In this document: positions 58,220-64,000 of the stretch, one piece after another | Layout: every line of letters begins with the position of its first letter | Numbering within the stretch: position 1 is the stretch's first letter | From: Pseudarthrobacter sp. NIBRBAC000502772 | Lineage (GTDB): Bacteria > Actinomycetota > Actinomycetes > Actinomycetales > Micrococcaceae | Reading direction: 5' to 3' | Assembly (NCBI RefSeq): GCF_006517235.1 | Contig: NZ_CP041188.1 | Coordinates: 4,340,001-4,404,000, forward strand | DNA length: 64,000 nt | Program-made: the position numbers and the translations under genes | The notes under the pieces: generated by a model | What the model was told of the DNA's origin: nothing | The model's database searches: none | The model's input: the letters and a program-made list of their open reading frames with translations, nothing else

Positions 58220-59671
58220 TTACGGAAGAACCAGTTCACCGTCCACGCGGCGCGGGATGCCCAGCGGGTTGCTTTCGCGCAGCGCCGGGTGCAGCACCGT
58301 TTCGGGAGCGTCCTGGTAGGCGACAGGGCGCTGGAAGCGGCGGACCGCCGTCGCGCCCACCGAGGTGAACAGGGACGTGGTTGCCGGGTACGGGCCGCCG
58401 TGCTGCTGCGCCCAGTTCACGGCGACGCCGGTGGGCCAGCCGTCGAACAGGACCCGCCCGGCAAGGCCGGACAGCTGCTCCACGAGAACCGCGATGTCCT
58501 CGCCCGGCTGGGCGTGGACGGTGGCGGTTAGGCTGCCGGGAACCTTGGCCAGGACGGCGGAGAGTTCTTCCTGGTCAGAGTATTCGATCAGCATCGTGGT
58601 GGGGCCGAAGCACTCCTCCAGCAGCTCGTCCGGGCGCTCCAGGACATTCGCTGCCGAGGTGGAAAACACCACCGGCGCTGCGCCGTCGAGGGTTGCGTCC
58701 TGGTCCGCGGTGCCGCTCACGATGGTCACGTCGGGCAGCGAAGCCACGTTGCGCAGGCCCTCCGGGTAGGCGTCGGAGATCCGGGTGGTGAGCATGGCCG
58801 CCGTCGGCTTGTCCTTGCTGGCCTCAGCCAGTTCCGCGGCGAATTCTGTGCCCGCCGGGATGAAGACCAGGCCGGGCTTGGTGCAGAACTGGCCAGCGCC
58901 CATGGTGAATGATGCTGAAAGTCCCGCCGCGAGCTGGCCGGAACGTTCGGCCAGCGCGGCCGCGGTGATGACCACCGGGTTCAGGCTGCCCAGCTCGCCG
59001 TAGAACGGGATGGGGTCGGGCCGCGAAACCGCGAGGTCAAAGAGCGCCCGGCCGCCCGGGATGGACCCGGTAAAGCCCACGGCCTTGATGGCGGGATCCT
59101 GCACCAGCGCGGTACCCACCTCGCGGCCTGCCACCAGCGCGAACAGCCCCTCCGGCGCTCCGGCCGAACGCAGGGCCGCGGTGACCACTTCGGCCGTCCG
59201 CTCGGACAGCTTCAGGTGGCCCGAGTGGGCCTTGACGATCACCGATGAGCCCACAGCCAGGGCCGAAGCGGTGTCGCCGCCGGCCACCGAGAACGCGAAC
59301 GGGAAGTTGGAGGCCGAGAAGACTGCCACCGGTCCGATGGGACGCAGGATGCGGCGCAGGTCCGGCTTCGGCGGGGTGGCTGAGGGGTCCGCGTGGTCAA
59401 TCACGGCTTCGAGGTAGGAGCCTTCGGTGATCACGCGTGCGAACAGCCGCAGCTGGCCGGAGGTGCGGGCCACCTCGCCGGTCAGTCGGACGGTGCCGAG
59501 GCTGGTCTCCGAATCGGCGATCTCCACCAGTTCGGCCACGTTGGCGTCCAAGGCGTCGGCGACGGCGGTAAGCCAGCCTGCGCGCTCGGCATCGGAGGCG
59601 GCAGCCGCGATGGAGGCCGCCCGGGTGGCGGCGGCCGTGAGCTCGGAGAGGGAAAGGGTTGCAGTTGTCAC
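58220..59671 (-). CDS. 2-oxoglutarate semialdehyde (2,5-dioxopentanoate) dehydrogenase
   Basis: A 483-residue aldehyde dehydrogenase of the NADP-dependent KGSADH group. The catalytic Cys263 lies in GAGQFCTKPG and the base Glu near 226 in YGELGSLNP, both characteristic of this subfamily; VFSASNFPFAFSVAGGDTASAL and VGFTGSIPGGR form the cofactor site. It oxidises 2,5-dioxopentanoate, the product of the dehydratase at 60841-61746, to 2-oxoglutarate for the TCA cycle. It is the last gene of the operon 63998 to 58220 and is followed by a terminator. Confidence 0.92.
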   Translation of the reverse strand: MTTATLSLSELTAAATRAASIAAAASDAERAGWLTAVADALDANVAELVEIADSETSLGTVRLTGEVARTSGQLRLFARVITEGSYLEAVIDHADPSATPPKPDLRRILRPIGPVAVFSASNFPFAFSVAGGDTASALAVGSSVIVKAHSGHLKLSERTAEVVTAALRSAGAPEGLFALVAGREVGTALVQDPAIKAVGFTGSIPGGRALFDLAVSRPDPIPFYGELGSLNPVVITAAALAERSGQLAAGLSASFTMGAGQFCTKPGLVFIPAGTEFAAELAEASKDKPTAAMLTTRISDAYPEGLRNVASLPDVTIVSGTADQDATLDGAAPVVFSTSAANVLERPDELLEECFGPTTMLIEYSDQEELSAVLAKVPGSLTATVHAQPGEDIAVLVEQLSGLAGRVLFDGWPTGVAVNWAQQHGGPYPATTSLFTSVGATAVRRFQRPVAYQDAPETVLHPALRESNPLGIPRRVDGELVLP

Positions 59672-59731
59672 TGGGGTACCTGAATTTCGTCGGGAGGTGT
59701 TGTGTCTGCGGTCAGTCGTGATTGCAGGCTG

Positions 59732-60841
59732 TCAGCCCTGCGGGTTCTCGGTGAACCGGAAGCCAAGTCCCGGCTGGTCCGTTAGCGTGAGGCGGCTGTT
59801 GCTGAAGCGGACCGGCGCGGGCCCGGCCAGGATGCCCAGCTGTTCGAAGGACGCATCTTCCACGTCCTCCACCAGGGTGGGCTCCGCCAGGGCAAGGGCC
59901 AGCTGTCCGGACAGCTCCGGCAGCAGGTGCGGCATCACGCGGATGCTGTTGGTCCGGGCCAGCTCCACGATCCGCCGGAACGGCGTGATGCCGCCGACCC
60001 GGATGATGTTCGGCTGGATGATGTCCACTGCCTCCGCCTCAATAAAATCGCGGAAACGGTAGATGGTGTGCAGGTTTTCGCCCAGGGCGATGGGCACGGG
60101 TGAATGCCTCCGCAGCCTGCGGTACGCCCAGAGGTCGTCCGCGCGGAGGGGCTCCTCGAGCCATTCCAGCCCGTACTCCGCGAGCACGTCCAGGGCCTTG
60201 AACGTAGTGGGCAGGTCCCACCGCTGGTTGGCATCGATCATCAGCTTCCGGTCCGGTCCGAGGACGGAACGGACTGCGGCGACGCGCTCGGCGTCCTCGC
60301 GGATATCGGGCTTGCCCACCTTGATCTTGACCGCCCGGTGGCCCGCGGCGATCCAGCGCTCCGTCTGTGCCACCAGCTCCTCCAGCGTGTAGTGGAGGTT
60401 CACCCCTGAGCCGTACACCTCCGCGGACTCGTGCCGCTGGCCCAGCAGGCCCGTGACCGACGTAGCGGCACGGCGTGCCTGGAGGTCCCAGAGGGCGAGG
60501 TCGACGCCGGCCATGGCGATGGTGGTCAGTCCCCCGCCGCCGGCCTCATGCAGCCGCTTCCACAACGTATCCCACACCGTCTCCGGGTTGGCGGGCAGCC
60601 CCGCAATGAAAGGTGCGATGTCGTAGTCGAGGAGCGCTTTAACGGCCTGTGGGCCGATAGTGGGCGTCCACGAAAAACCGTGCCCCGCGCCGCCGTCGTC
60701 CGTCTGGATCTCCGTGACGATCACGTGGTTTTCCGGGGCTTCCACTCCCCAGCTGCGGCGCAGCGGGACAGTCAGGAGGCGTGTGGTCAGACCGGTAATG
60801 AGCGGAGCGGTCCGGACGGAATCGAGCGCGGGCGCACTCAT
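59732..60841 (-). CDS. Enolase-superfamily (mandelate racemase/MLE type) sugar acid dehydratase or cycloisomerase
   Basis: A 369-residue enolase-superfamily enzyme. Visible are the capping-domain start TRLLTVPLRRSWG, KxK at AVKIKVGK, metal ligands in MIDANQRW, WLEEPL and LGENLH, and a His near MPHLLPEL as the opposite base. It would abstract the alpha proton of an aldarate or its lactone. With KdgD next to it, galactarate/glucarate dehydration or galactarolactone cycloisomerisation is likely; the exact substrate is not decided by the sequence. Its start abuts the stop of the dehydratase gene (60841). Confidence 0.88.
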   Translation of the reverse strand: MSAPALDSVRTAPLITGLTTRLLTVPLRRSWGVEAPENHVIVTEIQTDDGGAGHGFSWTPTIGPQAVKALLDYDIAPFIAGLPANPETVWDTLWKRLHEAGGGGLTTIAMAGVDLALWDLQARRAATSVTGLLGQRHESAEVYGSGVNLHYTLEELVAQTERWIAAGHRAVKIKVGKPDIREDAERVAAVRSVLGPDRKLMIDANQRWDLPTTFKALDVLAEYGLEWLEEPLRADDLWAYRRLRRHSPVPIALGENLHTIYRFRDFIEAEAVDIIQPNIIRVGGITPFRRIVELARTNSIRVMPHLLPELSGQLALALAEPTLVEDVEDASFEQLGILAGPAPVRFSNSRLTLTDQPGLGFRFTENPQG

Positions 60842-61746
60842 CAGCGGCCGGCCAGCTCGTAGCCCTTGGCCAGGATGGACTTCAGCTGGAGCAGCTGGTC
60901 CTCGGTGGGGTCCACCAGCGGCGGACGGACCGGGCCAACAGGAAGTCCGCCCAGCCGCAGGCCGGCCTTGACCAACGAGACGCCGAAGCCGGGGGTCTGG
61001 TCCCGGAGCCGCACCAACGGAGCGTAGAAGCCCTCCAGCAGGGCGTTGCGGCGGTCCTCATCGCCGGCCATGTAGGCGTCATAGTAAGCCTTGGCGATTT
61101 CCGGTGCCATGGCGAATGCCGCCGAGGAGTAGAGCGGGATGCCCAGTCCGCGGTAGGCGCCCTGGGTCAGTTCGGCGGTCAGCAGGCCGTTGAAGAAGGC
61201 GAAGTCCTCGCGCCCCGTGGCGCGGACCGCGGACACAATCTCCTGGGCCAGGCCCACATCGCCCAGCCCGTCCTTGAAGCCGATCACTTTGGGGTTGGCG
61301 GCGAGCCGGACCATGGAGGCGGCTGTGAACTGGGCGTTGCCGCGGTGGTACACGATCACCGGCAGGCTGCTGGCGCCGGCCACTGCCTCGATGTACGCCA
61401 CCAAACCGTCGGTGGGGCCGGTGACCAGGTACGGCGGCAGGACCAGGAGTGCATCGGCGCCGGCTTCCTCGGCCACACGGGCGGCAGCAAGGGCGTGCCC
61501 CAGCGGCCCGCCGGCTCCGGCCACCACCGGAACCTTCCCTGCCACAACCTCGACGGCGGCGGTCACCACGGTGCGCACCTCGTCGATGCTCAGGGCGTGG
61601 AATTCGCCGGTGCCGCAGGCAGGAAACACGCCGCCGGGTCCGAACGGCAGCCGCGAGCCGATGTGCTCCTTGAGGAGCTCCACATCCACGGTGCCTTCCG
61701 GCGTGAACGGGGTGACGGGAAAGAACAAAACGCCGTCGAATTTCAT
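60841..61746 (-). CDS. kdgD: 5-dehydro-4-deoxyglucarate dehydratase
   Basis: A 301-residue DapA-fold class I lyase. FFPVTPFTPEG opens the barrel; GVFPACGTGEFHALS is the phosphate-free variant of the GTTGE loop found in KdgD; VIVYHRGN holds the Tyr and VIGFKDGLGD the Schiff-base Lys. It decarboxylates and dehydrates 5-dehydro-4-deoxyglucarate to 2,5-dioxopentanoate. Four-base or shorter overlaps on both sides show coupling with the enolase-family gene and the SDR-type gene at 61743. Confidence 0.93.
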   Translation of the reverse strand: MKFDGVLFFPVTPFTPEGTVDVELLKEHIGSRLPFGPGGVFPACGTGEFHALSIDEVRTVVTAAVEVVAGKVPVVAGAGGPLGHALAAARVAEEAGADALLVLPPYLVTGPTDGLVAYIEAVAGASSLPVIVYHRGNAQFTAASMVRLAANPKVIGFKDGLGDVGLAQEIVSAVRATGREDFAFFNGLLTAELTQGAYRGLGIPLYSSAAFAMAPEIAKAYYDAYMAGDEDRRNALLEGFYAPLVRLRDQTPGFGVSLVKAGLRLGGLPVGPVRPPLVDPTEDQLLQLKSILAKGYELAGR

Positions 61747-62711
61747 GATGTCTCCTTGGCACCGCTGCCGGCGCTTACCAGCCGGGCGGATGTCTCGTCG
61801 TTGAGGTGGTTGGTTGTCTTCAGTTCGGTCCGCCAGCTGCGCTTGGGTTCCCAGCCGAGCAGTTGACGGGCCTTCGCGATGGAGAAGGCCGGGCTGGTGC
61901 CGGTCAGGCCGGCGGCGAGGGCCTCGCTGCCGGGCAGGAAGCGGGGCATCAGCTCGGCCAGCGGTGCCGTGGCGAGGGCATCAGCGGCCCCCACAAAGAA
62001 CGTTTCGCCGTTCGGGATGGTATCCATCTTCTGCAGGAGCACGTCCAGGAAATCGGCCACATCGCGGGCGTCCACGTAGTTGAACAGCGCCGGCGCGGAC
62101 AGTGCGGGATCGGCCAGCCGTTCGGCCAGGGTGTGGCCCTGCTGTGTGGGCGCGCCGTCCCATTCCTCCGGTGAGATGACGTAGCACGGGCGGAAGGCGG
62201 CGTACCGGATCTTCTCCCCCTGCGCCGCGGCGAACATCTGCACGGTCTGCTCGGCGATCAGCTTGGACAGCGCGTAGGCGTTCCAGGGCTTTGGCACCGT
62301 GCGCTCATCCAGCGGGAAGCTGTCCGGCAGCCAGCCGGCCGGGCAGCCGTAGCCCAGCACCGTGGGGCTGCTCGCCGTGACGATCTTGCCGATCCCCAGT
62401 TCCGTGGCCGCGCTGATGACGGCGAAGGCCATGCGGGTGTTGGTGGCGAAGATGACGTCCTCCGGCGCGCTGAAAGGAACGGCGATCGCCGCAAGGTGGA
62501 TGACGGCGTCGGGCATGGTCTCCCGGAGGAGGCGCAAAGCCTCGCCCGGGGCCAGCAGGTCGCCGGTTTCCTGCACAACGCCGGCCGGCAGCTGGTCCGT
62601 CGGGATGGCGTCGCGGTCCACCGAGATGACCTCGTGGCCCGCTTCCGCGAGCCCCGCCACGACGCTGCGCCCCAGGCGGCCGGAGCCGCCGGTGACAAAG
62701 ATCCTGCTCAT
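61743..62711 (-). CDS. NAD-dependent epimerase/dehydratase family protein, possible uronate dehydrogenase
   Basis: A 322-residue extended SDR. The N-terminal FVTGGSGRLGRSVV is the NAD motif, DAVIHLAAIAVP follows, and the active-site Tyr-Lys is in AYALSKLIAEQ with Ser in VTASSPTVLGYG. In the operon context oxidation of galacturonate or glucuronate to the aldarolactone (Udh reaction) is the simplest fit, but it is longer than typical Udh (about 265 residues) and has a C-terminal LLGWEPKRSWR segment like sugar epimerases. So an epimerase cannot be excluded. Confidence 0.82.
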   Translation of the reverse strand: MSRIFVTGGSGRLGRSVVAGLAEAGHEVISVDRDAIPTDQLPAGVVQETGDLLAPGEALRLLRETMPDAVIHLAAIAVPFSAPEDVIFATNTRMAFAVISAATELGIGKIVTASSPTVLGYGCPAGWLPDSFPLDERTVPKPWNAYALSKLIAEQTVQMFAAAQGEKIRYAAFRPCYVISPEEWDGAPTQQGHTLAERLADPALSAPALFNYVDARDVADFLDVLLQKMDTIPNGETFFVGAADALATAPLAELMPRFLPGSEALAAGLTGTSPAFSIAKARQLLGWEPKRSWRTELKTTNHLNDETSARLVSAGSGAKETS

Positions 62712-62738
62712 GTTGGTTCCTTTGGGATTTCGGGCGGA

Positions 62739-64000
62739 CTAGGCGCCGCGGCGAAGGTCTGCGCCGAGGTGGAGATCCTCGATGCGGACGGGAAGGGAGG
62801 ACTCCAGCGAAAGGTTGCCGGCAATGCCCACGGACACGGAGCGGAGGCCGTCGAGGTAACCGGACGGACGGCCCAGCGGGTCCTCGCCGGGACCGTTGAA
62901 GAGGTCGGAGAGGAGCAGGTCGTCGCCGCCGCCGTGGCCGCCTTCGCCGTTAAGGATGGGCACTTCGTAGGCAGCTTCCCAGTGGCGCTGGACCACCAGG
63001 CGTTCGCCGTTGCGACGGACGGCGTCTTCCTCCTCGATGGGCGTGGCACTCGGGTCAACCACTGTCTTCTTGTCCGTGCTGTTCAGGACGGCGGCGCGCT
63101 CCACCACTTCGAGTTCGGCCCGGCCTTCGGTGCCGTTGACGGCCACGCGGTAGCCTTCCCACGGGCTGTGGGCGTTCAGGGAGTAGCTCAGGCGCGGGCC
63201 GCCCTGGTACTCCACCACGAGTGCCAGGTTGTCCTCGATGGTGATGCCGCCCGTGAAGACGTCCTGGTCGCGGCGGTAGCCGTCGTAGTGCTCGTTATCC
63301 AGGAAGAGGGCCTTCAGGCGCTCATCCTCACGCAGGTCCAGCGCGAACGGATCCTTTTCGACTGTTTTGTCCCCGATGACGGGGGTTTCGGCGTCGGGCG
63401 TTCCACGCTCCGGACGGGGCCCCAGGCCCCGCTCGGCAGCGTTCTTGTCGCCATAGAACTTGAGGCCGCCGGAAGCGAAGACACGCTCCGGGACGTCGTT
63501 GATCCACCAGTTGACCAGGTCGAAGTGGTGCGAGGCCTTGTGGATCAGCAGGCCGCCGGAGTTCTTCTTTTCGCGGTGCCAGCGGCGGAAGTAGTCGGCG
63601 CCGTGGACGGTGTCCAGGACCCAGCTGAAGTCGATGGAGGTGACCTTGCCGATCACGCCGCTCTGGATGATTTCCTTGAGGGCACTGTTGCGCGGTGAGT
63701 AGCGGTAGTTGAAGGTGACCACCACGTTGCGGCCGGTTTCTGCCACGGCCTTGGTGATGCGGCGGCAGCCTTCGGCGTCGATGGTGAGGGGTTTTTCGAC
63801 CACGACGTCGGCGCCCGCCTCGAGTGCCTCCACGATGTAGTCGGCGTGGGTGTAGTCCGGCGTGGTCACCACAACGCGGTCGATGTTGTTGGCCTGGATG
63901 TAGGCGGTGAGGTCTGCGGGGTCAAAGGAAGCGACGGGTCCGGGCGCACCGAGTTCCTGGATGAGCTTCTGGTAGAACTCGACGCGGCCGGGGTTCACGT
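62739..64000 (-). CDS. Gfo/Idh/MocA family oxidoreductase (5' end outside window)
   Basis: The frame is open to the window end. The GTG at 63998 is internal, because the Rossmann GxGxxG that must precede NPGRVEFYQKLIQE is absent. The 419 visible residues include VVVTTPDYTHADYIVEALEAG, VVVEKPLTID with the active-site Lys, and HKASHHFDLVNWWIN with the catalytic His/Asp. The unusually long C-terminal domain includes PERGTPDAETPVIGDKTVEK, an insert seen in larger members. It precedes the uronate genes by 27 bases and probably belongs to the same operon. Confidence 0.9.
   Translation of the reverse strand, partial: VNPGRVEFYQKLIQELGAPGPVASFDPADLTAYIQANNIDRVVVTTPDYTHADYIVEALEAGADVVVEKPLTIDAEGCRRITKAVAETGRNVVVTFNYRYSPRNSALKEIIQSGVIGKVTSIDFSWVLDTVHGADYFRRWHREKKNSGGLLIHKASHHFDLVNWWINDVPERVFASGGLKFYGDKNAAERGLGPRPERGTPDAETPVIGDKTVEKDPFALDLREDERLKALFLDNEHYDGYRRDQDVFTGGITIEDNLALVVEYQGGPRLSYSLNAHSPWEGYRVAVNGTEGRAELEVVERAAVLNSTDKKTVVDPSATPIEEEDAVRRNGERLVVQRHWEAAYEVPILNGEGGHGGGDDLLLSDLFNGPGEDPLGRPSGYLDGLRSVSVGIAGNLSLESSLPVRIEDLHLGADLRRGA

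Overview
The window is chromosomal DNA of a high-GC Gram-positive bacterium, most probably a soil actinobacterium of the Arthrobacter/Pseudarthrobacter/Paenarthrobacter group. The reasons are the strong G/C third-position bias, GGAGG-type ribosome sites, lipoprotein and twin-arginine signals of actinobacterial style, TAnnnT -10 boxes, and the dense run of CUT1 sugar ABC importers with LacI regulators and glycoside hydrolases. This placement is inference from style; no rRNA or tRNA gene is present to confirm it. Almost the whole window is carbohydrate catabolism: six solute-binding lipoproteins, five permease pairs, four glycoside hydrolases (GH78, GH42, GH35, GH101), three LacI and one DeoR regulator, and four Gfo/Idh/MocA oxidoreductases (two cut by the window ends). 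No ABC ATPase is encoded, so a shared ATPase elsewhere must power all the importers.

Layout. 1-5.5 kb: tail of a Gfo/Idh/MocA gene coupled to a GH78 alpha-L-rhamnosidase, then a convergent orphan solute-binding protein. 5.6-13 kb: a minus-strand importer operon (binding protein, two permeases, YesL/DUF624-like membrane protein, MFS transporter) divergent from a GH42 beta-galactosidase. 13-21.1 kb: a block with its own LacI regulator, importer, FAD-dependent oxidoreductase and a Tat-exported lyase-like protein of unknown specificity. It is bounded by the GH42 gene on one side and by a decayed GH42 3' fragment fused to an IS3-type transposase remnant on the other, so it looks like an inserted cassette. 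21.8-37.5 kb: a GH35 beta-galactosidase with importer and LacI regulator, a secreted 1460-residue GH101 endo-alpha-N-acetylgalactosaminidase, and an Aga-type operon (SIS isomerase/deaminase, ROK kinase, PfkB kinase, class II aldolase, DeoR regulator). Together these form a plausible route for mucin-type core-1 O-glycans: GH101 releases Gal-beta-1,3-GalNAc outside, the importer takes it up, intracellular GH35 splits it, and the Aga enzymes take GalNAc to triose phosphates. A deacetylase step is missing from the window.

37.8-43.9 kb: an LplB/LplC-type importer, LacI regulator and Gfo/Idh/MocA oxidoreductase. 44-53.3 kb: a PKD lipoprotein, another importer, and a divergent translationally coupled operon of an alpha/beta hydrolase, a Gfo/Idh/MocA-DUF6807 (PmoA) fusion and an M24-fold protein that has lost most metal ligands. 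53.4-58.1 kb: a low-density accessory stretch with a DUF1508 protein, SDR, VOC protein, DUF309 protein, a frameshifted transposase remnant, a small secreted protein and a frameshifted META-like lipoprotein. 58.2-64 kb: a minus-strand operon for oxidative uronate/aldarate catabolism ending in 2-oxoglutarate.

Regulation. A common LacI-type operator (core GAGAAAGCGnTTTCT) sits at or just past the predicted start of several importer promoters (5.5, 10.9, 46.4 and 48.7 kb), suggesting one regulator controls these paralogous systems. The 13-21 kb block, the GH35 operon and the 37.8 kb operon each carry their own operator-like repeats. Strong factor-independent terminators follow the GH78, lyase-like, GH101, 45-kb binding-protein, M24 and aldehyde dehydrogenase genes.
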